Below, piece by piece: positions 1 to 14,057 of a stretch of 64,000 bases of DNA. Under the pieces are notes generated by a model. That model worked only from the letters and a program-made list of their open reading frames with translations, made no database searches and was not told where the DNA came from. The DNA lies in NCBI RefSeq assembly GCF_037975245.1, contig NC_092574.1:9769713-9833712 (forward strand), given 5' to 3'. The position numbers and the translations under genes are program-made. Numbering within the stretch: the stretch's first letter is position 1; every line of letters begins with the position of its first letter. Origin of the DNA: Apostichopus japonicus (taxonomy: Eukaryota; Echinodermata; Holothuroidea; Aspidochirotida; Stichopodidae).

Positions 1-3
1 TAA

Positions 4-93
<90 letters not shown>
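1..93. repeat. (TA)n microsatellite
   Basis: Nearly pure alternating TA from the window edge, with an occasional extra A in the first 15 bases. It is cut by the window start, so its full length is unknown. Confidence 0.97.
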
Positions 94-95
<2 letters not shown>

Positions 96-1175
96 TAATA
101 AGTGAGGGCGTGTGGCAATAGTGTTCAAAAATATCTAGAGTCTACTATATTATCAGCCTATCGTAAGAAGCGGCGCTATTCCTTCTTTCTAAAAGTTGTT
201 AAAATAATTGAGAACAGACAGTGATGAATGATAATAGAAAACGTTCATTATTTAATTGAAATATATCAACCTGTTTCTAGTCCTTCATAAACCGATAATA
301 TATCGGCAACGTATCTCTCAATCACCACCAACATCTGCAGAAATGAGACATTGTACAAATGTGACATTGTACAAATCGATTTTAACAATTTATCAAGCTT
401 TAAAATTCACAATAATCAAATAATTCGAAACTTGAGGCGTAAAAATGAAATGTTACTTATCGATTTCACTCGAAACATAAAAGGAATTTGAAATACATAG
501 TCGCATAAACTTCTTACGGTATATTGAGTTTTGAAAGAAAATTTCAAATCCATACTCTGTGTCATGGTTAGCACACAATGAATACGTCTTATTTAAACAC
601 CCTAAACCGTTTTACCTTCCTCACGTGTATTGTATTGACATTAGATTACGTTATAGCAATGTAGCATAACGAATTTTGTGTGGTAATATTACTTGCTAAA
701 AGAAATATTCCAGTGTCGGACAACGTGTTTCGTATATGGGCAATATTTTACACTTATGTTTTAATCGAGGAACACTCCCTTTCATTATATTTACATTAGA
801 TATGTGTTTTTTATATATATTTTTTATAAGATTCGGTTTTTATTTTTGCAAACTGTTGGACCCCCATTGGGTGTGACGTCATCGTGACGTATGATGCTCA
901 ACATCTTTGCATTGTTTTTTGTTTTTGTTTTTTTGTTATTGAAATGTAATACTTTTTGGAATATTTGTTCAGCTGTCAAAATGTTCTCTGAATGTTTCAT
1001 TAAACTGTCATTTACTTTAAGAATTTCTTTTGGCTTTCGATAATAGTGGTTCGTACGCTATAAAGAAAGAAACGAGAAAAAGTTCAGCTCATTTGAGAAG
1101 ATGATGTCACTCACTCTAATGTTGCCAGATACGTTCATCAAATTAATAGTAAAGATAATAATATAAATTATAATA
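94..1175. other. intergenic, no feature recognised
   Basis: AT-rich unique-looking sequence. I see no open frame with family motifs and no clear exon, tRNA or transposon end. Confidence 0.6.
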
Positions 1176-1252
1176 ATAAGAAGAAGGATGATGATGATAA
1201 TGACGACGACGACGACCATGACCATGACCATGACGACGACGACGACGATGAC

Positions 1253-1296
<44 letters not shown>
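1176..1296. repeat. compound GAT/GAC/CAT trinucleotide microsatellite
   Basis: Triplet array moving from GAT through GAC and CATGAC-like blocks back to pure GAT. The open frames it creates (poly-Ile/Val and poly-His/Arg on the minus strand) are artefacts of the repeat. Confidence 0.95.
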
Positions 1297-1297
<1 letters not shown>

Positions 1298-2132
1298 AGA
1301 AACATTCTTCGAAGTTAATGTAATAATTCGAAGTGTTAGTACAGAGGAAGATTTGTGACTGATGAAAGACAAACACATACTAAGCATCTCCTGCAAGTCC
1401 TGTATTACTTTTTTGAGGTATTGATAGTTGAAACTTAAATACTTTTGACCAACAGTGAACTTAAATCAAACAGGTCTGATCCAGTCTTTTCTTAGAGAAG
1501 CGAAGTATTTTTCCAACTAAAAATCACCATCATTGAGATGATCGTTATAAAACTGAGCATCCTACGGTAGTAGTATTTCAGTAGCCGCAATAAATGATTG
1601 TATTCAACAGAATATAAACTACTTAGTCTTACGGTTGAATGCCAAAGTTTTCCTGGTTTCAAAATGTATAACTAATGCATTGAACTGTCTCTATAGTAGA
1701 CGAGATGCCAATCCGTGTAAGGAAATGTAACTGAGTTGTGTAATGAAAATAAAGAGCAAATTATACAGGCAGAGTAAACATGTATGCAAGGAGCCATGTG
1801 AACACTATATGTATTAATCTTATTTTATTTAATTTAGTAATATTGAGATGAGGAGTGGATGTTTGATAAACTTTCAGGAAGGTAGGTTGCTGATTAACAA
1901 CCACACAAAGATCAAAATGTTTTGAGTGTTTCCCTATCTGTCCACATTGTTGAATTGACATTGGATTAGTGGACAAGGTTTCAAGTTTACTGTAGGGGAT
2001 GTGAAAGTTATCAGTACCTCAATGACTGTAAACACAACCTAAGTTTGAAGAAGAGAATTTGATGTACATGTCGAAGAAAAAGCATGAAACAAATGTTTCA
2101 GTGTGTACTTATGACGTCACACCTGTTTGATT

Positions 2133-2134
<2 letters not shown>
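1297..2134. other. intergenic, no feature recognised
   Basis: No exon, tRNA or transposon signal that I can support. Confidence 0.55.

Positions 2135-2215
<81 letters not shown>
2135..2215. repeat. (AT)n microsatellite
   Basis: About 40 uninterrupted AT units, starting 43 bases upstream of the tRNA-derived SINE copy. The same kind of tract borders the other copy of that SINE, at 8194-8414. Confidence 0.97.
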
Positions 2216-2216
<1 letters not shown>

Positions 2217-2257
2217 CCGACAGTGAAATTACGACCTTCCATACCGGTTTCGAACCT

Positions 2258-2362
2258 CTGGACATACAATCAGCGTCCATAGCCTTGTGGTTAGGGTGTC
2301 CGCGTTACAGAGCGGAAGGCCCGGGTTCGAATCCCGGTGGAGGCTGGAAGTTTTTTCACTGT
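2258..2362 (+). repeat. tRNA-derived SINE, family A, copy 1
   Basis: A tRNA-like core at 2273-2345 has a B box GGTTCGAATCC inside a five-pair T arm and a 7-base 3' acceptor strand (TGGAGGC) pairing at 6 of 7 positions with GCGTCCA at 2273. The anticodon arm does not give a normal 7-base loop, so this is not a working tRNA. The leader TGGACATACAATCAGC and the tail CTGGAAGTTTTTT recur in the copy on the minus strand near 8.5 kb. Shared sequence outside the tRNA part is what separates a SINE from a lone tRNA pseudogene. Confidence 0.7.
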
Positions 2363-3495
2363 TCTTGATTTTCCAACTCATTACGATTTTCATTTATAGA
2401 TATTGCTTGAGTATATATAATATTTTCTTGTACAGATAATAAATGTGTATTGACAAATACATTATATGTTGAAGAACAGCTTCCTGGTTAGCCCTATACA
2501 CGTACGTATATAGCAATTCGAGTTAAACCAAACATTCGAAAGAAGACCTTGGAATTTGTTACATACTACACAGTGGGTCTAGTTACGAGGGCATTTTATG
2601 CAGCTTTCTATATCGGTAACACATATTGTCAATTATGCTAATGAATTTTGTGATCTGTTAGCTTCTCGCACGTTTGTGGACGGCACGAGAAAATCATTTC
2701 AAATTTGGAAAATAGACCAGCGTTGGGAATTGGGGAATTCTTCAGAAAACGGCGCCGAAAACTGAACATTCTGTGTTTGAAATGTAACCTTAGAATCTTT
2801 TGGAAGTAACAGAAAACAAAACCACGTGTATCTCATATACTACGCTACTTGTGTTACAAAAAAGGATAAATCAAATGCCAATACAACATTTTTCTTCACA
2901 ATGAAACGACTGATATGTATAGTTCAAACCTCAATAGGCCTACGGTATAGTTTAACCATTCACACATATTTAATGCAATATTGAACTCGTTCCTCGCTTC
3001 TTCAAAAGATGCTTTGCAAAATGAGTTTTCTTTTCTCCTTCTCGAAAAGGTAAAGAAATAAGAAATGGCCTATTGTCATTAAGATATAGTCATACCTTAA
3101 TAGATACGTTGTCTTGTTTCAGATACGAATTAACAGATTCGTCTTGGAGTGTAGGCTACAGAGCCTTTTTTAAGCGCGACCAGATGTCTTTTCGTCAAGG
3201 TTATATCACGCAAAATCCACCTGTAGGCCTCGACTTTCACTCTGCAATAATATAGCTTCGTTGCGAGAACTTTAAATACATTCTACTCCCAATTATACCA
3301 ACTCGATTGCAACCCTTAAAAGGGTATTGACAACACAGTATTATTCTCAGGAAAAACATTAATACCCGCCGCACCCCCCCCCCATCACCCCTCCCCCCCC
3401 TTTTCGTCAACGCCACCGACCCATTATGCTACAAAGCACCCTCCCATTTCCCTTTTCTCTTGTGAAAACAACAATTGTCTGTACTCATATTAATA
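2363..3495. other. intergenic, no feature recognised
   Basis: Unique-looking AT-rich DNA with a C-rich patch at about 3368-3400. No supported gene. Confidence 0.5.
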
Positions 3496-4088
3496 CAGGG
3501 GCGGATGCAGGATTTGTGACAGGGGGGGGGGGGGTCTGACTGGTCCAGCTGCGCCTGAACGTAAGACTATCTAAGCGGAGCGCCACCATCGGTTGGCGCG
3601 GAGCGTACCAGAAAATTTTTGGCTTTACAAACCCCCCAGATGGCCAGAAACGGCACTTTCCGAGTATTCAAAGCTGCATGTACCTAGCCTGAAAATATGG
3701 ATCTCATGTCTGCAATTTTTCAATTGATGAGAAAAAAACAATCTATGAAATATGGTAATACATATCAGATGAGTTGAGATGATACAAAAATCATAATACC
3801 TTTAGCCCCCAATCCCCCTCCCGTTCCGTCACCACTGTTTGATGCAGTCCCGGATCCAGGATTCTGGAAGGGTGAGGGGTTTGGCCTCCAGTGATCCTAG
3901 GGTCTAAGGGGAGTGGGTTTCCCTCTATCCATTGTGAAATTCTTGGATATTTAAGTACAACAGGGAACCCCCTTCAATTTAGCCATACAAAGCACCTCTC
4001 TCTTTTTTTCTCTTTTTTTTTCTCTTTTTTGGGGGGGGCAAGAGCAGGGGGTCCGGACCCCCTGGACCCCCCTCTGGATCCGCGCCTG
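3496..4088. mobile_element. hAT-like non-autonomous transposon (possibly composite)
   Basis: The left end CAGGGGCGGATGCAG (3496-3510) and right end CTGGATCCGCGCCTG (4074-4088) are inverted repeats matching at 13 of 15 positions. The flanks are TATTAATA and TAATAATT, which share TAATA at the junctions and agree at 6 of 8 aligned positions: a decayed duplication rather than a clean one. A G tract follows the left end and a C-rich tract precedes the right end. A second left-end-like motif, CAGTCCCGGATCCAGG, starts at 3845, and a right-end-like motif ends at 3837, so two elements may be joined. Positions 3567-3655 carry, in reverse, the 90-bp module also found at 9.7, 19.7 and 20.4 kb. No transposase is present. 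Confidence 0.65.
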
Positions 4089-6716
4089 TAATAATTTTTA
4101 CGAATCACAAGCTTTTAGCAACATACAATATGTTTTAAGCATATCATCAGAGAAAATATTCTGACCTCTTGCTTTGATGATTTTGTGGTACGTAAGGCAT
4201 CTTTCGCACAGAGATTCAAGTTGCTTGCTCTGTAGCACACATAGTAACACATCCACCAGGAAATGAGCGGTGTGATCTGATGACAGAATTGTTCTACATA
4301 ATAGGCCTATGGCAGGCTATACCAGTATTTATCTGAGTACTCATCACCATAGTGTATAACGACACACAATATCAAATTACGGTGTGAGTAAAACATGACC
4401 AGCTAATTAGTAGTCCGTAATCGCTTAATGAAAGACAAACATTATAGAAATAATAATAATCATATCTGGTTCCACTAGATTCATTCTCATTCTGCGTCCC
4501 AATTGTGCATACGAACTAGTCGATACCTTTTCTGATTGTGTAAAGCAAGTGCTCATTCTTGTTTAAAACCTCCATGGGGTAATTTATGTGCAGATTAGTC
4601 CGGTAGGGTGCTCACGCCTAAGCCATTCGGGAAAACACATAACTAGCGCATGACTAGCGCAAAAGTATGGACAGATTCTTTTTGTTTTTAGTCTTTTGCG
4701 GTAAGATTTGTCTCGCGAGCCGTTCAAGGTCTAACTATTCATATTTCGGGAATAACTTACACATTGTTATAGGTAATTTTACATCAATTGTTTTAAGGAT
4801 AACTTCAGGCGCAATACTAATTTTGATTTGTTGCAGAATATTAAAACACACTGCTATCAAGTCCAGGTTGTATTGATATTCCTCTTTAAACTTTTGAGGA
4901 ATGACTCTTTAATCAGCTGAGGTTCATCAGTTAAAGTGACTGGACTATGCAGTCTAAAACACAGACCATTAAAGCAGTTCCTTGGGTGCTAAACATAGCT
5001 CAATGGTAAAGCATAAGACTTTAATGGCCTCAAATGACATATTTACAACGCCTTAACAATTTGTAAAGGACAGATGGTGTTGAATGTCCTCTGTGGTTTA
5101 CATGAAATTAAAAAAGAACATGTTATTGTAATTTAAAGAAGAATGATTTGACATTAACAATTGACACATCGTCGTCGGCACCATCAAGTTAGCCTTAAAG
5201 AAAATTCCGGAGTATTATCATATTTTTAAAGGAGCATATCTTTGAAAACCAGAAACTTTACAAAAGCTCTAAAGGTTACCTTTCCCTTGGACTATGACAT
5301 ATACAAGTCTAAAATTCTGACTATAGTCATAATTAAATCTCAAAGCAATGCTTTTAGAAGAGCTTCACTATTTACGACAAACTTCAAACCAAAACAGAAG
5401 AGAAATAGTTCAAAAATTAGGTGGAAAACACTATCCGAAATTACTGCTTACATTTAAGTGCTATACTTATATAATAAAGTGTCTAGGATGTTGACGAAAT
5501 TCATCACAAAAGAACTTTTAGAATCACTAATTACTGATTGCTAAAGGTAACGTTCGTTTGGTGAAACATGGTAGACTGTCTAAGAATTTTGTTTTTGTTT
5601 TTTTGTGATCAACAGCAAACCTATTTCGAATACTATACCGTTATCTTCATAGAAAACGCATTAGCTACATGAACTTGAAGTAAGATCACAAACTATATGG
5701 TTACACATCACAAAACACGTAACGAAATGTCAAATTCGTATAGTCTTCTTTTTGTCTACATCAGAACTAGCCTTGCGGATAATTATCCTCACAAAATCGT
5801 AATGACGTTTCAATGCGAACATGATCCATTAGGGAAATGTCACCATTTTACCATTTATTAACAGTATCCTTTATGCATTTAGCTCGACCGTGAATGGGTG
5901 TCGCCTTATGTCACAGAAGTAATAAAACCAGCTCATGTATAAACCAGAAATTGAAGCTAAAAATACATCTCCCTAAAAATCGCGAGTCAAGGTGACTTTT
6001 ATTAAATGAATAACGTTCACTCCTTTTCATATTAACCTAAAGGGCATGCTGTAATCAGGTGTAAAAAAAAGTTCACTGTTATTTTCCCGAGATGGATGAT
6101 ATTTGATGAAACGGTCAAGGCGGGCGAATTTTTTCGTGCGTTATGAGGTATAAATCAAACCGTTCCGTTTCCAAACAAAATAATAACAGTATGTAGGCTA
6201 TATTTTGAGAGGATTTGAAAGTTTTGCTACAAGAGGCCTTGAGATGGGGTTTCTAAACTTAAAAATGTTTCGTTGATGGGCGATGAAGTTGCGAGGTTTG
6301 GAAGTTAAGACATCATGCTAATTCTTGTCAGACAAATATGCATTGAAAGGATGACTTTAGGCGTACTTTTAGGCATAAACATTTTAATATTTTATAGAGC
6401 CATTAATCACAAATTCCAGTTTTTTTGGGGGGAAAGACCTTAAAGATCAGAGGATCATCAGTTAATTTGGATAGAGTGCCGACATTAGAACAAGAACCAA
6501 AAATTATATGGATTAATATCAAAAGACAATTAAAATTTCAAGGAAGATTTTTAATTTCCCTGACAACCATAATCATATCGGAGTTGGCGCGTGCACAATT
6601 CTCATAATATCTGTAGGCAAGCAGCAGAAATCCAAACGTTCAGTCCTTAATACAATGGCGTTGACTGTGAGGATGAGGAGGAAGATGAGATTGAAAGTCA
6701 TGGCGATGCTAATGAA
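4089..6716. other. intergenic, no gene recognised
   Basis: No splice-bounded exon or family motif seen. A perfect tRNA-type A box (TAGCTCAATGG) lies near 4996-5006, but no convincing B box follows, so no tRNA or SINE is called. Confidence 0.5.
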
Positions 6717-7087
<371 letters not shown>

Positions 7088-8192
7088 AATATTATAGTTT
7101 TCATACGATGAAACGTCTGGTATTGATCTGGCCAATCCAGTACTGAAGTGGCCGTTTTTATAAACTGCAAGCTTTCAACGGACTAGCTGACCGCGCATCC
7201 AATCAAACATTTTTTTTTAAATTTTATAATCGTGGACAGCTTTCTTCACTACCTGCTTCCACGTTAGATGCAATCAAAGATTGTTTCATTTAAGTCGAGC
7301 ACCGAAGTAAATTAGTCTTCGGAGGTTTGCCAATAGGTTGTTCGCCCGTATTTCTCGATAGTTCACACTGCCGGGTACCGTCACGAAAACGTATAAACAC
7401 AATAGGCTTTTGTGAAGATTGCGTGTTCTCATTAAGATATTCTGAAATGTAACGATATACTTGACATTATTTCGTTGTTTGATTAGTTCAAGAGAGATCA
7501 CTAAAGTTATTCCAAATTCTTTATTGTTACCTGTTGTGGGTATAGGATGATGTTAGGCAAATCGCCGAGTGAGACTGTAGCGTTGAAGTTGGTCCTCGTT
7601 CACTTAATTACCAACCATATACTGGTAGGCTATTAATTACTTGCGTGCGAAATTGATTTATGCTGGTCGTATGGTTAACTATCGTGTTATGCATATTATT
7701 CATGCATCACTGTTTAGTATCGTTCTTATGACGCATTTGATGAGTTAAAACAGAGAGAAAAAATGTTAAAAGAAATTAATCAGTCTTGAACCCTTGCCTA
7801 TAGGCTTTGCTGCCGAGATATTAAATGCTGAAAATCTGTAGCAAATTAAACATGATCACAATTATTCTTTTGCTTCTTATTTCATGAACTGACAGTACGA
7901 GACCATAGCCCTTTCTAGCACATAAATATTACTACAATGATATTGCTTTCCAAGGTGGCTATACCAAAGAACTGCCTCACAATTTTGTCTGTATTTATAA
8001 ATAGAAATGTCTATAAGTTGACAGTGCATTAGATCAAATTGGTCTGTACCACCCGGCTACAGTGATTCTGCTGGTGTGAAGGCTTTCTTTATCCGTCAAT
8101 GACAGCACATGACACACGCGTTGGGATTGTATAGAAGTTCACCCCTGATGCTTTGAATCTGACAATGTACACAAAATTACCACATTTTGAGG

Positions 8193-8193
<1 letters not shown>
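7088..8193. other. intergenic, no feature recognised
   Basis: No exon, RNA gene or transposon end that I can support. Confidence 0.5.
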
Positions 8194-8414
<221 letters not shown>

Positions 8415-8600
8415 GTAAAAAAAACTTTCCAGCGTCCATCGGGATTCAACAAAAAGGAGTTTACCCCTGTTCGACCTCGCAAGAGGTCCTACGGGGAAAA
8501 AAAAATCCATCGGGATTCGAAACCGGGCCTCCCGCTTTATATGGGCACACCATAAGCAACTAGGCCATGGATGCTGATTGTATGTCCATTGTATTTTATG
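8415..8600 (-). repeat. tRNA-derived SINE, family A, copy 2
   Basis: On the minus strand the leader TGGACATACAATCAGC leads into a tRNA-like core (about 8503-8576) with B box GGTTTCGAATCCC and an A-box-like GGCCTAGTTG. As in copy 1, the core is followed by CGCTGGAAAG plus a T run. Here about 70 bp containing a second copy of the ATCCCGATGGA segment separates the core from that tail, so the 3' part was duplicated or interrupted. The (TA)n tract begins directly after the tail. Confidence 0.65.
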
Positions 8601-9554
8601 AAAAATGAAAGTGAGACAAAGTAGGAATAATATTTATTTTAACAATATAGATGTATTGAAATTTTCGGTCCCTCTGCATGAAACAGAGGTTCTTTTCTCA
8701 AGTATCTTTGCTAATGATTACTTGTTTGTGATTGCGATTTCTTGTTTGTATCCTCTATACCCGTACATTTCATGCTGCCTAGTGGATGAAATATTTATCT
8801 TTGATATAAAGTTATGATTGTCATATGGAAGCTTCGTCTTATTAAATTATTTATTCAATTCTACCGCGGTGCCTCATTTGAAATCATTACTGTTGTCCTT
8901 TGACAATTTCTAAAATGTTTTTTTTTTTTTGTTGTAATACAGGAACCTCCTTGCAATGGCCTAAAGTTATTATTATATTATACTTTCAGCTGGCGAGGAA
9001 ATCATTTGTTTGAATTAACCGACGATAATTTAATCAATTTTTTTAAATGGTTATAATGATTTTTTTTTTTCTTTCTTTGTGTTTGGGGCGACCGCATTTT
9101 TGCTGAGCCATACATAACTTTATATATCAAGAAAAGATTGGTAGATTTGATAAAGTTACGTCATTCGCACAAAACAGTGTTAGGCAGTTTGTTTAGGCCA
9201 GACACGAAATTCAATTATAAAAACAGTTTAGTTGAGCAGTTTGGTAGGCGGTCCCTTTCTCTCTGTAGTTTCCATGCATCTAAAACTGTCTATCGGTTAA
9301 CAAACATTCCATAAATTTACAAAAAAAAATGGTAGTTAAAAGCTTGCAGCAAAATGCAGCTGATGACGTATCAAATAATATAGAACAACACTACTACAAG
9401 ATTAGTGTACTTTGTGTTGCGGCTTGCGTAGACGCCATTTATAACTTCCATAAATGTTACTTCCATGCGGTAATTACTCGATAAGAACTTGTCTATGAAT
9501 GAATTTACCGTTAGATCTTCTATTTCATGGTAGTATAACAGCACACCGAGTGAG
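8601..9554. other. intergenic, no feature recognised
   Basis: AT-rich DNA with short T runs. No supported gene. Confidence 0.5.
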
Positions 9555-9562
9555 GTCATGCA

Positions 9563-9834
9563 CGGGCGCGTAGCCAAGGGGGGGGGGGCGAAGGGGCGAC
9601 CGCCCATCCCCCCTTGAGCATATTTTTTAAATTTATTTAGGATATCGCTAGCAATTTCAAAATAGAAAATGCTTAGATGTATATTACAAGACCTCGGAAG
9701 TGCCATATCCAGCGATCTGGGAGGCATTTTCGGCCAATTTATTTTTGTACGCTTCGCGCCAACGCATGGTCGGAATACGATAGTTTGCCTACAAGCTTCG
9801 CCTCTCCCTTGGCAAATTCCTTTCTACGCGCCTA
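9563..9834. mobile_element. hAT-like MITE with perfect 8-bp target duplication
   Basis: A 272-bp element with identical 8-bp flanks GTCATGCA (9555-9562 and 9835-9842), the size typical of hAT insertion. The ends CGGGCGCGTAG and CTACGCGCCTA are inverted repeats matching at 9 of 11 positions. A G tract follows the left end. Positions 9697-9785 carry a diverged copy of the 90-bp module found in three other hAT-like elements here. There is no coding capacity; a transposase would have to act in trans. Confidence 0.85.
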
Positions 9835-9842
9835 GTCATGCA

Positions 9843-10143
9843 CCGCCGTCTCTCTGGTTACCTAAAATACTTAGACTAGCTTCTCAGCCACGGATGTAAA
9901 ATTGTACTTAAATATCTGATCATGGACTAAACACATACCTACTGAGGTCCCGGACAATTTGTTTCAGACTCCAGCTTCCTTCATAAATCTATGCATCTTA
10001 TATTACTATTAATCATTAAATTATTTTTCGATAACCGTCATTGATTGCAGATTGGGTATTTATAGTCCCATTCATCACGAATTTTGTGAGTGCCGATTTT
10101 GTTAACACTGTTCAAAGGGTAAAGAATAGTTATCCATTACATA
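9843..10143. other. intergenic, no feature recognised
   Basis: Short AT-rich stretch upstream of the tRNA gene. No TATA-type or other promoter element stands out. Confidence 0.5.
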
Positions 10144-10216
10144 GCCCCTGTGGCCTAATGGAGAAGGCATCGGTCTCCTAAACCGGGGATTGCGGGTTCG
10201 AGTCCCGTCAGGGGTC
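10144..10216 (+). tRNA. tRNA-Arg-CCT: tRNA-Arg (anticodon CCT)
   Basis: All arms fold. The acceptor GCCCCTG pairs with CAGGGGT (7 pairs, the first G-U). The A box TGGCCTAATGG matches the consensus exactly. The anticodon stem TCGGT/ACCGG encloses loop CTCCTAA, giving anticodon CCT, which reads AGG. The T arm has B box GGTTCGAGTCC. The sequence closely follows the usual animal tRNA-Arg(CCT), including the characteristic G-U first pair. A TTTT run about 30 bases downstream could terminate RNA polymerase III. The base after the acceptor is C, where A or G is usual, the one oddity. No intron is present. Confidence 0.93.
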
Positions 10217-10828
<612 letters not shown>

Positions 10829-13120
10829 TTTACCAAATCTTTTCTCAGTTCAAGGTTTTTTTCATATTAACAGTATTATTTTGTTTTTTGTTTTTTTGCT
10901 TCAGAGACTTTTGCACTTTACATCGATCCTGCAAGTTTGCGTATATATTAAAGCTGTAGGTTGTTATCAAGAATGCGAACACTTCAAAAACTAAAAGTAC
11001 AACCACTTCCTTGCAAACACCCGGGAGTTAAAATTGTTTAAATAAATTTACATTTTTGTTAATGAAATTGTGAAACGATTTTCGAGAAAGCATGATTTAT
11101 ATTATAAGGCGTTAAGTTGCATGACCTTCCTACAGGGTTGACGTCAGAAAGAGTGTTAGTGCGGATTGACGCCCTTGGACAAATTGTTTTACTGTTTTCA
11201 AATGTTTTATTGAGCGAAATGAACACGGTAAAATGTGGAGAAAAGAAGAGAATTGTTCAAGAAGAATTCAAAATTGGAATTCACCTCTTAAAACTATTTC
11301 TTTTTTTTAACGTGAGTCTACCACATTGTTCCGTGTGAGCTGCAGCCAAGTTGCTTTCTGCCAAAACGTGTTTGACAATCATATGACAATGTATTTTTGA
11401 AACAAATATTCGTGTTCAATGTTCTGCGCATGTGTAATGGGATGTAGGCGTGTTCTAGTAAAGGAGAATGTTCACATTTTGAAACAATATGGCATTTTCT
11501 ATAAGATATGTGCATGTTCACATGTATCAGGAATTCTAAATAGGCGGCCGCCGGGCCATATCTGGTTGCGAAAATGAAAAAAACAAAAGTGTCCTCAAAG
11601 ATAAGCGCATGATTGATATTTATTGATCGATATATATAAATGTATGTTTAAAGGCGATATGAATACTTTCCAAACGAAATATAGCCTGTCCATTATCTAG
11701 ACAGATGTGTGACAAATAAAATTAAACACCTTATTGTTGCTTCTAGGCACCATTATAAATGGCTAGACAAATATATGCGAGATGTGTTCAGTTATGGCGT
11801 AAAAATATCGTGTTGTCAAATATCAGCATATCAATTTACATTATGAGATTTAAAAACATTGCTCAACCGCGGACATATCTTTGTGAACTTTATCACATTT
11901 TGACATTTCGTGTGAATAAACAAGGGTGATTTGACATGCGCACTTCCAAGAACCTTCTGTTACGTAATGTTTCTGAGCAGCATGTGTCTATCAAATTTAT
12001 AGACAATATCATTATTATTATACGGTTATTTGACGATGACTTCATCAATACTTCTCAGATTATGGGTATTATTGCCGAGTTGAAATTAAGTTAGTTGAAT
12101 TGATATGAACATAGAAATACAGAGCAGTCTAATTTTTGTAGAAAAGGTGCACTGTACCATTTGATTATGACTGTTGTCGACTTAACGTGTTTTTTTTTAG
12201 TTTTTGTTTTAGTTTCGTTCTAATCCAAACGACTGCACACAATTCTATTATTGACTTTCTCATGTCGCATATTAAGAATATACACAGACATATACGACAC
12301 AGGATACCAAACTTAACACGCATGTTTAAATAAACATTTGAACAATAATCGCAAAGTTTAGAATACAACAAAAACCTTTACGTGTCCTCACGCGATGCAT
12401 AAAACAAACTCACTGAGTTACAATTTGCTGAGAGCAAATACGTATCTATATTTGTAAATTGACGATATCTCGTCAAGCCCATTTTGAACTAATGCCGATT
12501 CTTTCCCCTACTCTTTCATGTAAAAAATCCTACCTTGAATTAAACTATGTAGTTTACTGAATGTGTTTCAGAGATGGATCGCATGCATCTAGGCTCTCAG
12601 AAATGTAAATGCCATTCGCATTAGCTTCAAGGATTTATTTTAAAAGCAGCTCAAATTAGGAGCCAGACCGTAAGTGACATTTCAGTTTTGTTAGCTTTTT
12701 AGATTTTTCACTAAATTTAATAAACCTTGGATTCCGTTTGTAACGCCGAGTGGGGTAATGCAGAGCTAAATTATAATGTGGAAACCTAAAAAAGAAAGAA
12801 AAATTGAAATAAAACATTATAAAATAAATTACCGCGACAAATAAGAATTATGTCTATAGCTTATTGAATTACGTTTTAGCCTATACCTGGCAGGAAAAAT
12901 GAAAAATAACCGAGGCTTGGAATGTTCTTTATTAATAACTTGCAAAGTACGACTTAAATAATGCACAGCATGTTTGAGGTTATAAAGTGTAGATGTCTAT
13001 AGTATAGTACATCCATCTAGTAATGTACATGATCTCATGTAACCTTACCACAACCGATGGAAAACATTAAAGGTAAAGTAAAAGCCCATGCAATCATCAT
13101 CTTTAGCTCACATAATAGAA
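10829..13120. other. intergenic, no gene recognised
   Basis: AT-rich DNA. Open frames are short and carry no family motif. Confidence 0.5.
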
Positions 13121-13189
13121 AAATGTTTGTGGTTAACAATTCCCCCTAAATATTTAAATGTTTGTGGTGAACAATTCCCCCTAAATATT
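13121..13189. repeat. tandem duplication, 35-bp unit
   Basis: Two adjacent units starting AAATGTTTGTGG and ending CCCCCTAAATATT (13121-13155 and 13156-13189), differing at one internal position. This is a recent local duplication. Confidence 0.93.
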
Positions 13190-13269
13190 GTATGGCAAAT
13201 TGTGCTTGGTTTGGGAAACAACGTGGTTTAACAGATGACAAAAATAACTTTGTTATGTTTTATATTGAA

Positions 13270-13400
13270 CATTTATTTTAGATAATATATATTTTATGTT
13301 AATATATAAATGTATAATATATAGTATAATATAATGTGTATATATAATATATAATATATAAAATGTATAAGATATAAATGTTAATATATATATGTTATGT
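13270..13400. repeat. degenerate AT-rich repeat
   Basis: A run of ATATAT, TATAA and TGTATA words without a fixed period; a decayed TA microsatellite. Confidence 0.7.
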
Positions 13401-13689
13401 TAAAAACTACTGTTTTCAGCACAAGTAATATTTTGACAGAAAGTATTCTGGCAAAACAGAAAGCCGTGTCTTGTAGAAAAGCTGTGAAATCCTTCGGAAT
13501 AATTTACTATGAAACTCCTGCAAACACACAAAATCGATTGATTCGCAAAGATGAAGCCAATTAATATGGTGACTTAATTAATAGAAATGCACAAGATTAT
13601 GAAAAGAACTTTTTTCTTAAATGATGTCTTAGCTGATAATTGATGAATGAAATTTGGTTGTACCAGAACGTTTTCATTTTAAGATGTCT

Positions 13690-14057
13690 CGCTCGACTAT
13701 TGTCCGTGTAGTCATGTCATCGAAGCTGCATTATTGTAACTATACCTGCTGTATGGCCTGCCCCATGTGTTCAATTACAACTGTTGCAGAGTGCTCAGAA
13801 CACAGCAGCTAGGATTGTCACTCGTAGAAAAAAAATCTCACCACATCAGTATAGGGTTTGACAACAGCTTCACCGGGAGTAAGTCTCATGCTGTTGTTAC
13901 TTTTTTTTTGCTAATTACTAATTACTACTTCCCACTGACATTAAAACAGCTCCTAGTGTCCACATTCATTTTTCAAAGGAAACTCAAGAATGATTCGTTC
14001 TCAAGAGCATTTTCCGTGACTCTGAAACATTGCTTGTCTTTGGATATTAGGCGCTAG
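13690..14057 (+). pseudogene. non-LTR retrotransposon (LINE) reverse transcriptase 3' fragment
   Basis: Spread over shifting frames, the DNA reads pieces of the conserved region after the reverse transcriptase catalytic core: a degenerate Y-C-N near 13731, LLYGLP, then LQSAQNTAARIVTR (13782-13823), and near the end a FSRAFSV...LDIRR segment matching the usual terminal box of CR1/L2-like LINEs. At least three frame changes and internal stops make it non-functional. Only the C-terminal part of the polyprotein is present and the catalytic YADD box is absent, as expected for a 5'-truncated insertion. Confidence 0.75.

Noticed and set aside
2098-2368. Possible functional tRNA at 2273-2345
   Set aside because: B box is good, but the anticodon arm has no proper 7-base loop and the leader recurs in another SINE copy.
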